From Clostridia bacterium (GTDB taxonomy: Bacteria > Bacillota > Clostridia > Peptostreptococcales > Anaerovoracaceae), in contig CABJAP010000001.1 in the NCBI GenBank assembly GCA_902363595.1, positions 372,001 through 436,000 on the forward strand: a stretch of DNA of 64,000 bases, given 5' to 3'. Shown piece by piece: positions 7,068-17,020 of the stretch. Below the pieces are notes generated by a model. It was given only the letters and a program-made list of their open reading frames with translations. It was not told the origin of the DNA and searched no databases. How positions within the stretch are numbered: position 1 is the first letter of the stretch; every line of letters begins with the position of its first letter. Made by a program: the position numbers and the translations under genes.

Positions 7068-9287
7068 ATGAATTACAAGCTTAAAAGAGTTTTCGCAGTT
7101 TTGATCATACTTCTGATTGCGTTCGGATGGTATGTGACTCTTTTTGGACTTGGATCTGTCATGGAACCAACCAAGGACAAAATCAAACTGGGACTCGACA
7201 TTAAGGGCGGAGTATACGTGGTTATGCAAGCCAACACCGACGCCACAGGTGAGGAACTGACAGAGCTGATGAATCAGACACAGGCAGTTATTGAAAAGCG
7301 TGTTAACGAAATGGGACTGGCGGAACCTACTGTTACGGTGGAAGGAACCAACCGCATTCGTGTTGAGCTGCCGGGAGCCGAGGACGCAGAAGAAGCCATC
7401 GACCAGATCGGTAAGACTGCTCAGCTCCAATTCGCACTGGCGGACGGCACCATTGTACTGGACGGAAGCAATGTAAAAAATGCTACTACCGGTATGGCGG
7501 AAGATGGGGGCTATGCGGTCAACTTGGAATTCAACAGTGAAGGCGCCAGCAAATTTGCCGAAGCCACACAGAAGGCTTACAGCGGAACAGTGACTTCAAA
7601 GATTGAGAACGTAGCAAATAACGCAATCATGATCCTTTTGGATAATCAAATTATTTCCGCTCCGGGAGTGAAAGAACCGATTTCCGGCGGAAAATGTGAG
7701 ATTACCGGCAATTTCTCTCAGGATGAAGCCAAGAATTTGGCTGCCCTGATTCGAGGCGGTTCACTGCCGGTAGAACTTGAAGAAGTCAATTCTTCCGTGC
7801 AGACGGCCAAAATTGGGTTTAATGCTTTGGAACAGAGCATTATTGCCGGATTTATCGGTCTGGCACTGATTTTCCTGATCATGATTGTGGGATACAGACT
7901 TATGGGCCTGACTGCCGATCTTGCACTGCTGCTTTATGTGGTCATCATACTCAATGTCATGGCTCTAATGGGAAGTGTATTAACCCTGCCCGGAATTGCA
8001 GGTATCATCTTGTCCATTGGTATGGCCGTGGATGCCAACGTAGTTATTTTCTCCCGAATACGAGAGGAGATCATCAGCGGCAAGAGCGTGCGGGTAGCCG
8101 TTCAGACCGGTTTCAAACGGGCCATGAGTACGGTAGTAGATTCCCAGGTGACGACCTTTATTGCCGCCATTATCCTATACCAAGTGGGAACCAGCTCAGT
8201 AAAGGGCTTCGCATGGACGTTGATGATTGGTATCCTTGCCAGTCTGTTTACCGCAGTTGTGGTTACCCAGCTATATCTGGGCATTCTTTCTGAAAGCAAG
8301 AAATTCACCAAAAAGTCTTTCTACGGAATAAAAAAGGACAACACTGCAGCCTTCCAGATCAAACGAGAACTCCATTTTGTTAAGCATAGAAAAATCTTTT
8401 ATATCGCAACGGTTGTAATCATGCTAATTGGATTGGCATTTGGATTAATCCGCGGACTCAACTACGGCATTGATTTCACCGGCGGTACCATGATTCAGAT
8501 TGATATGGGCAAGCAGGTGCCTGCTGCTGAGGTAGAAAAATCCATCAAGGAATATAAGCTGGATCCGGAAGTCATTTATTCCGGAGAAGGAAATGAAGAA
8601 ATCGTGATCCGTACCATGGAGGCACTGGATTCCGATCAAAGAGCGAAAGTCATTGGGACTCTCCAAAAAGATTTTGGCTTTGAAGATCAGGACATCATCG
8701 CACAGGAACTCTTTGGGCCTTCTGTGGGAAAAGAGCTTCGGAACAATGCTATCAAGGCGATTTTGATATCGGCGCTTTGTATGCTGATCTATATCCGAAT
8801 CCGTTTCTCCGAATGGAAGTTCGGCGGGGCGGCTCTGCTGGGTGTACTAAATGATGTCCTTCTTGTGATCGCTTTTTACGCCATCTTCCACGTACAGGTC
8901 AACAACCCATTCATTGCGGGTATTCTGACTGTAGTCGGGTATTCTATAAATGATACCATTGTTGTTTTCGACCGGATCCGTGAGAACCTGAAGTACTCCA
9001 GGCGCGGAGGAACGGAGGAGTTGATCGATAAGAGTATTTCCCAAACTTTGGGCAGATCGTTAATGACTTCCTTTACAACGCTGATTGTCATGGTTCCGCT
9101 GTTCATCATGACCGGTCCTGCAATTCGGGAGTTTACACTGCCGCTAATGATTGGCGTGCTGGCAGGTGCCTGCTCTTCCATCACCATCTGCAGTCCTCTC
9201 TATTATGAATTTGCACAGCGGGCGCGGGGCAGCAAATATTTAAAAGATTCGAAGAAGAAAAAAGAAAAAGCCAAGAAAGACAAATAA
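7068..9287 (+). CDS. secDF: Fused protein translocase subunit SecDF
   Basis: This 739-residue protein fuses SecD and SecF, which use the proton gradient to pull secreted proteins through SecYEG. TM1 is at about residues 5-25. The SecD signature KLGLDIKGGVYV is near residue 42, and the first membrane block holds MAVDANVVIFSRIREE near 319. The SecF half begins around residue 440 with its own membrane helix, NYGIDFTGGTMIQ near 466 and SINDTIVVFDRIRENL near 625. The periplasmic P1-type domain of the SecD half is short. ATG 7068 is preferred over the GTG at 7056 because TGGAGG directly precedes it. The C-terminus is lysine-rich. Confidence 0.96.
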   Translation: MNYKLKRVFAVLIILLIAFGWYVTLFGLGSVMEPTKDKIKLGLDIKGGVYVVMQANTDATGEELTELMNQTQAVIEKRVNEMGLAEPTVTVEGTNRIRVELPGAEDAEEAIDQIGKTAQLQFALADGTIVLDGSNVKNATTGMAEDGGYAVNLEFNSEGASKFAEATQKAYSGTVTSKIENVANNAIMILLDNQIISAPGVKEPISGGKCEITGNFSQDEAKNLAALIRGGSLPVELEEVNSSVQTAKIGFNALEQSIIAGFIGLALIFLIMIVGYRLMGLTADLALLLYVVIILNVMALMGSVLTLPGIAGIILSIGMAVDANVVIFSRIREEIISGKSVRVAVQTGFKRAMSTVVDSQVTTFIAAIILYQVGTSSVKGFAWTLMIGILASLFTAVVVTQLYLGILSESKKFTKKSFYGIKKDNTAAFQIKRELHFVKHRKIFYIATVVIMLIGLAFGLIRGLNYGIDFTGGTMIQIDMGKQVPAAEVEKSIKEYKLDPEVIYSGEGNEEIVIRTMEALDSDQRAKVIGTLQKDFGFEDQDIIAQELFGPSVGKELRNNAIKAILISALCMLIYIRIRFSEWKFGGAALLGVLNDVLLVIAFYAIFHVQVNNPFIAGILTVVGYSINDTIVVFDRIRENLKYSRRGGTEELIDKSISQTLGRSLMTSFTTLIVMVPLFIMTGPAIREFTLPLMIGVLAGACSSITICSPLYYEFAQRARGSKYLKDSKKKKEKAKKDK

Positions 9288-9312
9288 GTAAGAACGAGGA
9301 TAAGGACAGTCG

Positions 9313-11502
9313 ATGAAAAGCAGAGAAGAATTTATAGAAACCATAGCCGGTTATAATCCAAAGTACGATTTGGATCTGATCGGACGGGCCTACGATAAGG
9401 CCAGAGAAATGCATGAAGGACAACTGAGAAAGTCCGGCGAACCATACTTAATCCACCCGCTGGCCGTCGCAGAGATTCTGGCCGATTTGGGCATGGATGA
9501 GGATACCATCGTCGCGGGGCTGCTTCATGATGTGGTGGAAGATACTTCTTATACAGAGGAAGAACTGAAAGAAGAATTCGGAGAAGAAGTAGCGCTTTTG
9601 GTAGACGGCGTCACTAAACTGGGTTCCCTCAAATTTGAGAGCAAGGAACAAAGACAGGCTGAAAATCTGAGAAAAATGTTTCTGGCCATGTCCAAAGATA
9701 TCCGCGTGCTGATTATCAAGCTCTCCGACCGGCTTCATAATCTGCGGACGATCAACTATATGACGGAAAATAAAATCATCGACAAGTGCAAGGAAACCTT
9801 GGAAATTTATGCACCTCTGGCCAGCCGGCTGGGGATCTATGCCATGAAGTTTGAGCTGGAAGATATCGCGCTCAAATATCTGGACCCTGAGGCTTATTAC
9901 AACCTGGTGGAAAAGGTCAGCGAACGGAAAGAAAAACGGGAGGAAGCCATAAAGCAGGTCATCGACGAAATCAAAGAAGCACTGGAAGATCTGCGGATCC
10001 ACTACGATATCATGGGCCGTTCCAAACATTTTTACAGCATTTACAAGAAAATGAAATACCAACATAAACAGCTGGATGAAATCTTTGACCTGACGGCAGT
10101 GCGCATCATTGTTGAAAATGTGCGGGACTGCTATGCGGTGCTGGGGATCGTCCATACCCTGTGGACGCCCATTCCTGGCCGTTTCAAAGATTATATCGCC
10201 ATGCCCAAACCCAATATGTATCAATCCCTCCACACGACGGTCATCGGCGATACGGGAAATCCGTTCGAAATTCAGATACGGACCTACGAGATGCATAAAA
10301 TCGCGGAATACGGTATCGCGGCCCATTGGAAATATAAAGAGGGCATTACTCAGGACAAGGAAGAAGTAAAACTGGCGTGGCTGCGCCAGACCCTGGAATG
10401 GCAGAAGGATATGAACGACCCCAAGGAGTTCATGGAAACGCTGAAGGTCGACCTTTTCGCAAGTCAGGTTTTCGTATTTACTCCCCAAGGGGATGTTATC
10501 GAACTTCCGGCCGGTTCGACGCCGCTGGACTTTGCCTTTAAAATCCACTCGGATATTGGCTGCAAGTGCGTGGGCGCCAAAGTAAATGGCAAAATGGTTA
10601 CCATCGACCATACCCTGGAAAACGGCAATATCATCGAGATCGTTACCTCGCCCAACGCCGCCGGACCCAGCATCGACTGGCTGAAAATCGCCAAGAGCAG
10701 TACGGCCAGAAATAAGATCCGGCAATGGCTGAAAAAAGAAAATAAGTCCGATGCCGTTGATAAGGGAAAGGATTTGATCGATAAATATGTCCGGAAAAAG
10801 GGATACGACCCGCGGGACGTTTTGAAAAATTCCTTTATCAACCGGGCATTGAAAGAATTGAATCTGAACAATAGCGACGAACTCTATACCCAGCTGAGTC
10901 ACGGCGGAGCCTTCCAAAGCAAGGTAGGAACCCTGCTCTTCAAGTATTATAACGATGAAAAGCAGGAGCAGCTGGAGCGTGAAAAGAAAGAAATCGCGAC
11001 CAAGATTCCCGATGAGCGCAAGCAGCGGGAAGAACGCAAGCGCAGAGAAAACGCAGGTATCACCGTTGAAGGGGTGGACAACCTGATGATCCGCATCGCC
11101 AGGTGCTGCAATCCGGTGCCGGGCGACGACATCGTCGGTTTCATCACCAAGGGGAGAGGAATCTCCGTTCACCGCGCCGACTGCCCCAATATTACATCTC
11201 TGCCCGAATCGGAACGGGCTCGTTTCATCGATGTGCGGTGGGACAAGGAAAAGCTGGATCAGGTCTATACAGCTGATGTCAGCGTGATCGCCCAGGACAG
11301 GAAAGGGCTGTTCTCAGCTGTTTCCAGAGTCTGCGAGGATATGGACGTTCATATCGATGGGGTAAACGCCAAGAGCAGTAAGGATGAAACCATCAATGTA
11401 ACCCTGACCCTTTCCATATCCAGTAAAGATCAGATGGAAAAAGTTCTGCGCTCCCTGAGGAGCGTTCCCGGCGTTTCCGACGTTTATCGGGCAAAACCAT
11501 AG
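9313..11502 (+). CDS. relA: Bifunctional (p)ppGpp synthetase/hydrolase (RelA/SpoT)
   Basis: A 729-residue Rel enzyme of the stringent response. Domains in order: an intact HD hydrolase domain (HDVVED near residue 70), the nucleotidyltransferase domain with RFKDYIAMPKPNMYQSLHTT near 289, a TGS domain from about 385 (VFVFTPQGDVIELP), a helical/zinc-finger region containing ARCCNPVPGDDIVGF near 595, and a C-terminal ACT domain from about 650. The length matches full Rel proteins. Since both catalytic domains keep their signature residues, it should make and degrade (p)ppGpp. It lies 25 bases after secDF, upstream of dtd, the standard Firmicutes order. Confidence 0.96.
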   Translation: MKSREEFIETIAGYNPKYDLDLIGRAYDKAREMHEGQLRKSGEPYLIHPLAVAEILADLGMDEDTIVAGLLHDVVEDTSYTEEELKEEFGEEVALLVDGVTKLGSLKFESKEQRQAENLRKMFLAMSKDIRVLIIKLSDRLHNLRTINYMTENKIIDKCKETLEIYAPLASRLGIYAMKFELEDIALKYLDPEAYYNLVEKVSERKEKREEAIKQVIDEIKEALEDLRIHYDIMGRSKHFYSIYKKMKYQHKQLDEIFDLTAVRIIVENVRDCYAVLGIVHTLWTPIPGRFKDYIAMPKPNMYQSLHTTVIGDTGNPFEIQIRTYEMHKIAEYGIAAHWKYKEGITQDKEEVKLAWLRQTLEWQKDMNDPKEFMETLKVDLFASQVFVFTPQGDVIELPAGSTPLDFAFKIHSDIGCKCVGAKVNGKMVTIDHTLENGNIIEIVTSPNAAGPSIDWLKIAKSSTARNKIRQWLKKENKSDAVDKGKDLIDKYVRKKGYDPRDVLKNSFINRALKELNLNNSDELYTQLSHGGAFQSKVGTLLFKYYNDEKQEQLEREKKEIATKIPDERKQREERKRRENAGITVEGVDNLMIRIARCCNPVPGDDIVGFITKGRGISVHRADCPNITSLPESERARFIDVRWDKEKLDQVYTADVSVIAQDRKGLFSAVSRVCEDMDVHIDGVNAKSSKDETINVTLTLSISSKDQMEKVLRSLRSVPGVSDVYRAKP

Positions 11503-11523
11503 AAAAATACATTAGGAGAAACC

Positions 11524-11973
11524 ATGCGAGCAGTAGTACAAAGAGTATGCGAAAGCAGCGTGACCGTCGACGGAACCGTTACCGGCTCCATACAACAAGG
11601 ACTGATGGTCCTTTTAGGCGTAGAAGATGATGATACGGAAAAGGATGCCGCGTATATTGCTGACAAGGTGGCCGGACTGCGCGTTTTCGAAGATGCGGAT
11701 GAAAAGATGAACCTGTCGGTGAAAGATGTGAATGGACAAGTATTGGCTGTTTCACAGTTTACGCTGCTGGGCGATGTGCGAAAGGGAAAGCGGCCCAGCT
11801 TTACCAAAGCAGCTTCCCCCGAAGAGGCAAACCGGCTTTACCGCAGTTTCATCCAGCTGGTAAAACAGCAGGACATACATGTAGAAGAAGGGGTTTTCCA
11901 GGCCGATATGCTGGTGAAAATCCACAATGACGGTCCGGTGACCATCTTACTGGACAGCAAAAAAACATTTTAG
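11524..11973 (+). CDS. dtd: D-aminoacyl-tRNA deacylase
   Basis: A 149-residue enzyme that removes D-amino acids (and glycine mischarged on tRNA-Ala) from tRNA. It begins MRAVVQRV and contains the two diagnostic active-site motifs, SQFTLLGD near residue 79 and [11 protein letters not shown] near 137, the latter with the Gly-Pro pair that excludes L-amino acids. Length is standard. AGGAGA precedes the start. It is in the common rel-dtd pair, 21 bases after relA and 12 bases before the metallo-hydrolase gene. Confidence 0.96.
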   Translation: MRAVVQRVCESSVTVDGTVTGSIQQGLMVLLGVEDDDTEKDAAYIADKVAGLRVFEDADEKMNLSVKDVNGQVLAVSQFTLLGDVRKGKRPSFTKAASPEEANRLYRSFIQLVKQQDIHVEEGVFQADMLVKIHNDGPVTILLDSKKTF

Positions 11974-11985
11974 GAGAGAAGTTTT

Positions 11986-12609
11986 ATGAAAATCACCAAC
12001 CTGCCCAGCGGCCCGCTGGCTGTAAATACGTATCTTGTGGAAGATGAGACGACGAAAAAAGGATTTATTGTCGATCCCGGCGGTTATAACCCCAAGCTGA
12101 CAAAGCAGATTGCCAGCGAAGGAATCGATATTGAATATATTATTTTGACCCATGGACACAGCGATCATATCGGCGGGGTCAGCCAGCATAAAGAAGAACT
12201 GCCCCACGCCAAAGTAGTGGCAGACGAGGCTGAGGTCCCGATGCTGGCCGATGCCCGTATGAATATGAGCGCCATGATGGGCGGTCCGGTTACCCTCACG
12301 CCTGATCTCACCGTTAAGGACGGCGATACTTTGAAGGTAGGAAACATGGAACTGACCTTCCTTCATACACCGGGCCATTCCCCAGGAGGCATGTGCATTG
12401 TGGTCGGCAATGCGGTTTTCAGCGGAGATACGCTTTTTTGCCAGTCCATCGGCAGAACGGATTTCCCAGGCTGCTCCTTCAACGATCTGGCGGAATCCAT
12501 CCGGACAAAACTCTATGTGCTCCCGGACAACATGCAGGTTTTCCCGGGACATATGGGGCCTACCGAAATCGGACAGGAAAAGGAGAGCAACCCCTTTGTA
12601 CGGCCTTAA
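11986..12609 (+). CDS. Metallo-beta-lactamase-fold hydrolase (glyoxalase II-like)
   Basis: A 207-residue cytosolic hydrolase with the dinuclear metal motif THGHSDHIGG near residue 48, a second histidine in HTPGHSPGG near 127, an aspartate in FSGDTLF near 146, and a histidine in PGHMGPT near the end. This matches small hydroxyacylglutathione hydrolase-like proteins (YqgX type). The family acts on thioesters, but anaerobic Firmicutes often lack glutathione, so the substrate is uncertain. It is placed between dtd and hemZ, a conserved neighbourhood. AGGAGAG precedes the ATG. Its last 14 bases overlap the hemZ start. Confidence 0.9.
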   Translation: MKITNLPSGPLAVNTYLVEDETTKKGFIVDPGGYNPKLTKQIASEGIDIEYIILTHGHSDHIGGVSQHKEELPHAKVVADEAEVPMLADARMNMSAMMGGPVTLTPDLTVKDGDTLKVGNMELTFLHTPGHSPGGMCIVVGNAVFSGDTLFCQSIGRTDFPGCSFNDLAESIRTKLYVLPDNMQVFPGHMGPTEIGQEKESNPFVRP

Positions 12610-13954
12610 ACTGGAGAATGTGGACAATACCAACCCTTATGAAGAATTGATCAAGCTGTTTTTACAGCCGCAGCAATATCAGCTGCTTACCGGGGATGAA
12701 ACCGGCGGCGATCAAGCTGCTGTATTCACCTTTGCCGGAGACAAGGATCAATTAAAGCGGGAACTGTACCAATACTTGCAGGCGGAAACCGGAAGACGCC
12801 CCCAATGGGGAATTCTGACGGGTATACGGCCGGTAAAGCTGGCCGGTGAACTGGAGCGGAAATGGGGAGGCGCAGCTGCGGCCAAACAGATCCTGATGAA
12901 CGATTATCTGGTGGATGAACGGAAGGTTGACCTTCTCTTGGAGTTATATGCCTATCAGCAGCAAACCCTGGGAAAGCCGGAGCCAAACACAGCAGGAGTC
13001 TATATTGGGATCCCATTTTGCCCCACCAGGTGCCTTTATTGTTCCTTTACATCCAATCAGGTGGGGCCGGAGGAAATCGACCGTTACTTGAACGCCCTTT
13101 ACAAAGAAATTTCCTTTGTCGGCAAGGGTATGGCAGATGACGGCATCAGGGCCGAATCCATTTATATCGGCGGCGGAACGCCCACTACGCTGACAGCGGA
13201 GCAGCTGAAAACGCTGCTATCCTGCATCAAAACGTCCATGGACCTATCCCATTTAAAAGAGCTGACCGTGGAGGCCGGACGGCCGGATACGATTACGTCG
13301 GAAAAGCTGGCAGTCCTCAAAGAAGCTGGGGTCGGGCGAATCAGCATCAACCCTCAGACCATGCACGATCGGACCCTGGAAACAATCGGCCGCTCCCATA
13401 CGGCGCAGCAGATTCGTGAGGCCTTTTTGATGGCTCACGAGGCTGGAATCGATGTGATCAACGCCGACTTGATCGCCGGGCTTCCGGAAGAGACCGGCGG
13501 GGATTTTCAGGAATCCTTAAGACAGGTGATGGAGCTGGGCGCAAACAACATAACCGTTCATACCTTGGCGGTAAAGCGTTCCTCAAGGCTGAAAGAGCTG
13601 GATGAAAACTTTCATTATAAACAGCCTCAGCTGACCCAGGATATGCTGGAGCAGGCGGCAGCAATGCTGCGGGCCGGCGGATACTTGCCGTATTATTTAT
13701 ACAGACAAAAGCATACGGCCGGGAGCACCGAAAACATCGGTTACTGCAAAGACCATACTCCCAGCGTTTACAATGTTCGCATCATGGAGGAAGCGCAGAG
13801 CATCATTGCCCTGGGCGCCGGCGGGATCACAAAGGTTTATTATCCGGAGGAAAACCGTTTGGAGCGGGTTCCCAATGTATCCAATTACGAGATTTATATA
13901 GAGCGCATCGACGAGATGCTTGAGCGGAAGAAAAAGAATTTATTCAGGAGGTAA
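12596..13954 (+). CDS. hemZ: HemZ-like radical SAM protein (coproporphyrinogen dehydrogenase family)
   Basis: This 452-residue radical SAM protein matches the HemZ branch of the HemN family. The cluster motif is CPTRCLYC near residue 142 (Cx3Cx2C). Other HemZ-type signatures are WGILTGIRPVKL near 70, EAGRPDTIT near 225 and PYYLYRQK near 365. HemN enzymes convert coproporphyrinogen III to protoporphyrinogen without oxygen; HemZ proteins are related, but their exact role is less certain. The frame is open far upstream, inside the hydrolase gene. I chose TTG 12596 because AAAAGGAG precedes it; GTG 12620 is an alternative. It lies 3 bases before hisS. Confidence 0.88.
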   Translation: MYGLKLENVDNTNPYEELIKLFLQPQQYQLLTGDETGGDQAAVFTFAGDKDQLKRELYQYLQAETGRRPQWGILTGIRPVKLAGELERKWGGAAAAKQILMNDYLVDERKVDLLLELYAYQQQTLGKPEPNTAGVYIGIPFCPTRCLYCSFTSNQVGPEEIDRYLNALYKEISFVGKGMADDGIRAESIYIGGGTPTTLTAEQLKTLLSCIKTSMDLSHLKELTVEAGRPDTITSEKLAVLKEAGVGRISINPQTMHDRTLETIGRSHTAQQIREAFLMAHEAGIDVINADLIAGLPEETGGDFQESLRQVMELGANNITVHTLAVKRSSRLKELDENFHYKQPQLTQDMLEQAAAMLRAGGYLPYYLYRQKHTAGSTENIGYCKDHTPSVYNVRIMEEAQSIIALGAGGITKVYYPEENRLERVPNVSNYEIYIERIDEMLERKKKNLFRR

Positions 13955-13957
13955 AAG

Positions 13958-15211
13958 ATGTTAACCAACGCACCAAAAGGCACCAAGGACGTATTGCCGT
14001 CCCAGGTGTACAAATGGCACTATGTAGAGCAGGCTTTTGCGGATATCTGTGCAAAATACGGCTTTAAAGAAATCAGGACTCCGGTCTTTGAGCATACAGA
14101 ACTATTTTCAAGAGGCGTGGGCGACACGACGGATATTGTACAGAAGGAAATGTACACTTTCCAGGATTATGGAAAAAGAAGCATTACCTTAAAGCCGGAA
14201 GGGACGTCTCCCGTTGTGCGGGCCTTTATCGAGCACAAATCTTATGCGGATGTGCAGCCTTCCAAATATTATTACAATACACCATGCTTCCGCTACGAAA
14301 AGCCCCAGTCGGGCAGACTGAGAGCTTTCCACCAGTTTGGCATCGAAGTCTTTGGAACCAACAATATGCTGGCTGATGCCGAGGTCATTTGTCTGGCCCA
14401 CGATTTTCTGGCAGGCCTTGGTATTGAAAATGTACAGCTGCGGATCAACAGCGTGGGCTGTCCGGGTTGCAGAGAGGCTCACAGAAAAGCGCTCCGCGAT
14501 TTCCTGCGCCCCAAATACGATGAACTTTGCGACACCTGCAAGGACCGTTTTGAGCGGAATCCCCTGCGCATTCTCGACTGCAAGTCGGAAGTCTGCCAAA
14601 AATTAGTTCAGGGCGCGCCGATGATGATCGATTTTCTGTGCGAGGAATGTAAAGATGCCTTTGATCAGGTTCAGCAGAATCTGACCAGCATGGGCATTGA
14701 ATTTGTCGTGGATCCGGGGATCGTAAGAGGTCTGGATTACTATACAAAAACAGCCTTTGAATTTGTCACCGACAGCATTGGCGCCCAGGGTACCGTCTGC
14801 GGCGGCGGCCGTTACGACCACCTGATCGAAGAAGTGGGAGGACCTCCCATTCCAGGGGTAGGATTCGGTCTGGGCATTGAGCGGCTTCTTCTGACCATGG
14901 AGGCAAACGGAGTGGAAATTCCCCAGCCGGAAGGAGTGGATGTCTTTATCGCTGTCATGGGCGATGCGGCCAAAGCTTTCGGACTCAGACTTCTGCGCCA
15001 GCTTCGCCAGGCGGGAGTACGTGCGGAGATGGATACCATGGCCAGGAATATCAAAGGCCAGTTTAAATACGCCAACCGACTGCACGCGAAAAAAACCGTT
15101 GTCATCGGCGACAACGAGCTGGCGGAAAAGAAGGTTGCCATTAAGGATATGGAGACTTCCCAGCAAGCGGAAGTAGCAATGGACGATATCATCAAAGAGC
15201 TTACAAAATAG
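13958..15211 (+). CDS. hisS: Histidyl-tRNA synthetase
   Basis: A 417-residue class II synthetase. It starts NAPKGTKDVLPSQ; motif 2 is CFRYEKPQSGRLRAFHQFG near residue 112; the histidine-specific loop is GLDYYTKTAFEF near 259; motif 3 GFGLGIERL is near 305; the C-terminal anticodon-binding domain runs from about 325. Length is normal. The start at 13958 has GGAGG six bases upstream. hisS-aspS adjacency is a standard Firmicutes arrangement. No T-box leader is visible, so it is probably expressed as part of the upstream operon. Confidence 0.97.
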   Translation: MLTNAPKGTKDVLPSQVYKWHYVEQAFADICAKYGFKEIRTPVFEHTELFSRGVGDTTDIVQKEMYTFQDYGKRSITLKPEGTSPVVRAFIEHKSYADVQPSKYYYNTPCFRYEKPQSGRLRAFHQFGIEVFGTNNMLADAEVICLAHDFLAGLGIENVQLRINSVGCPGCREAHRKALRDFLRPKYDELCDTCKDRFERNPLRILDCKSEVCQKLVQGAPMMIDFLCEECKDAFDQVQQNLTSMGIEFVVDPGIVRGLDYYTKTAFEFVTDSIGAQGTVCGGGRYDHLIEEVGGPPIPGVGFGLGIERLLLTMEANGVEIPQPEGVDVFIAVMGDAAKAFGLRLLRQLRQAGVRAEMDTMARNIKGQFKYANRLHAKKTVVIGDNELAEKKVAIKDMETSQQAEVAMDDIIKELTK

Positions 15212-15220
15212 GAGATAAGG

Positions 15221-17011
15221 ATGGAACAGATATTCAAAAGGACCCATATGTGCGGAGTCCTGAATGAAAACAACATAGATGAACAAGTGGTGATCAACGG
15301 CTGGATTCAAAAGCGGCGAAATCTGGGCGGACTGATTTTCTGCGATGTGCGGGATAAAACCGGCATTGTCCAGGTCGTATTCAACGATCAGATTCCCCAG
15401 GAATTGTTCGAAAAGGCCGACCGTCTGCGCAGTGAATATGTGGTGGGAATCAAGGGAACCGTAAAAGAACGGGAATCCAAAAATCCCGATTTGCCCACCG
15501 GCAGCATCGAGATTTTTGCCGATGATCTGATGATCTATTCTGCGGCCGATACGCCGCCCATCTATATAAAAGACGACGATAACGTGGATGACAACCTGCG
15601 TCTCAAATACCGCTATCTGGATTTGCGCAAACATCAGATGCAGCAGAATTTGACCTTCCGCCATAATCTGACCAAGCTGGCCAGGGACTATTTTGACAGC
15701 CAGGGCTTCACAGAAGTGGAGACCCCTATGTTGATCAAATCCACGCCGGAAGGCGCCAGAGACTATCTGGTTCCCAGCCGGGTCAATCCGGGAGCCTTTT
15801 ATGCTCTGCCTCAATCCCCGCAGATGTTCAAGCAGCTTCTGATGGTGGCGGGAACAGACCGTTATATGCAGATTGTAAAATGTTTTCGGGATGAAGATCT
15901 TCGTGCTGATCGGCAGCCGGAATTTACTCAGATTGACTTGGAAATGTCCTTTGTGGATCAGGATGACGTCATCGCCGTTCAGGAGGGCTTTTTAAAAAAG
16001 GTCTTCAAAGATCTAATGAATATTGAACTGGATACGCCGTTTCCAAGAATCCCTTATGATGAGGCGATGGAACGCTACGGCAGCGATAAGCCGGATACCC
16101 GCTTCGGGTTTGAACTGAAAAAGCTCAACGATCTGGTGGCTTGTTGCGACTTCAAAGTCTTTACCGATGCTTTGGCAGCAGGCGGCGATGTGCGCGGCAT
16201 CTGCATCGACGGCGGCGCGGCTTCCTATACTCGCAAAAAGATCGACAAGCTGACAGAGGCGGTCAAAAGCTACGGCGCGAAAGGCATGGTTTGGATCAAA
16301 GTGGAAGACGATAAAATTTCTTCTTCCGTCAATAAATTCTTTTCACCGGAGGCGCTGCGTGAAATCGCCGATGTCTTCGATGCCAAGGCCGGCGATCTGA
16401 TCCTGATCGTTTCCGACAAAAAACAGGTGGTGTTCGACAGCCTGGGATTCTTGCGACGCCATATTGCAGGAGAATTAGGTCTGCTGGACGACAACAAGTA
16501 CCAGCTTTTGTGGGTGGTCGATTTCCCTCTCTTCGAATACGACGAGGAGACCGGCGAATACCACGCCAAGCATCATCCATTCACATCGCCAAATCCGGAG
16601 GATCTGGAATTCCTGGAAAGCGATCCGGGAAGGGTAAAAGCCCAGGCATACGATATTGTGCTCAACGGCGTAGAGCTGGGCGGAGGCAGTATCCGTATCC
16701 ACGATCGGGCCCTGCAGGAAAGAATGTTCGGAGTCCTGGGGCTGTCCCCTCAGGAGATCGATGAGAAATTTGGTTTCTTAGTGGAAGCCTTTAAATATGG
16801 AGCTCCGCCTCACGGTGGACTTGCCTATGGGCTGGACCGTCTCGTCATGCTGCTGACCCATCAGAGCAGCATCCGGGAAGTCATCGCCTTCCCCAAAAAC
16901 CAGGCAGCCCAATGTATGGTCAGCGAAGCTCCGGGCTGTGTGGATCAAGAACAGCTGGACGAGCTGGGGATCGCCGTAACAGCGGCAAAAGAAGAGGAAG
17001 CACACCAGTAA
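15221..17011 (+). CDS. aspS: Aspartyl-tRNA synthetase
   Basis: A 596-residue bacterial-type class II synthetase. The N-terminal OB-fold anticodon domain covers about residues 1-105 ([19 protein letters not shown]). Motif 2 ([20 protein letters not shown]) is near residue 220, the GAD insertion domain lies between about 300 and 420, and motif 3 GLAYGLDRL is near 535. The GAD domain and size are those of the bacterial enzyme rather than the short archaeal type. Whether it is discriminating for Asp or also charges tRNA-Asn cannot be decided here. GGAG/AAGG precedes the ATG. It follows hisS by 9 bases. Confidence 0.97.
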   Translation: MEQIFKRTHMCGVLNENNIDEQVVINGWIQKRRNLGGLIFCDVRDKTGIVQVVFNDQIPQELFEKADRLRSEYVVGIKGTVKERESKNPDLPTGSIEIFADDLMIYSAADTPPIYIKDDDNVDDNLRLKYRYLDLRKHQMQQNLTFRHNLTKLARDYFDSQGFTEVETPMLIKSTPEGARDYLVPSRVNPGAFYALPQSPQMFKQLLMVAGTDRYMQIVKCFRDEDLRADRQPEFTQIDLEMSFVDQDDVIAVQEGFLKKVFKDLMNIELDTPFPRIPYDEAMERYGSDKPDTRFGFELKKLNDLVACCDFKVFTDALAAGGDVRGICIDGGAASYTRKKIDKLTEAVKSYGAKGMVWIKVEDDKISSSVNKFFSPEALREIADVFDAKAGDLILIVSDKKQVVFDSLGFLRRHIAGELGLLDDNKYQLLWVVDFPLFEYDEETGEYHAKHHPFTSPNPEDLEFLESDPGRVKAQAYDIVLNGVELGGGSIRIHDRALQERMFGVLGLSPQEIDEKFGFLVEAFKYGAPPHGGLAYGLDRLVMLLTHQSSIREVIAFPKNQAAQCMVSEAPGCVDQEQLDELGIAVTAAKEEEAHQ

Positions 17012-17020
17012 GGGCATGAC

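Noticed and set aside
9448..11172. A 574-residue frame on the minus strand opposite relA
   Set aside because: It lies wholly antisense to a gene with intact HD, synthetase, TGS and ACT motifs, has no ribosome site or recognisable domain, and its long open length follows from the codon bias of the real gene. The same holds for long antisense frames opposite hisS/aspS (14603-15814), RNase J (21670-22788), the U32 gene (26279-27415) and dxs (39217-40473).
12398..12595. Extended hemZ start inside the hydrolase gene
   Set aside because: The upstream part reads over conserved metallo-hydrolase codons and HemZ homologues do not have such an extension.
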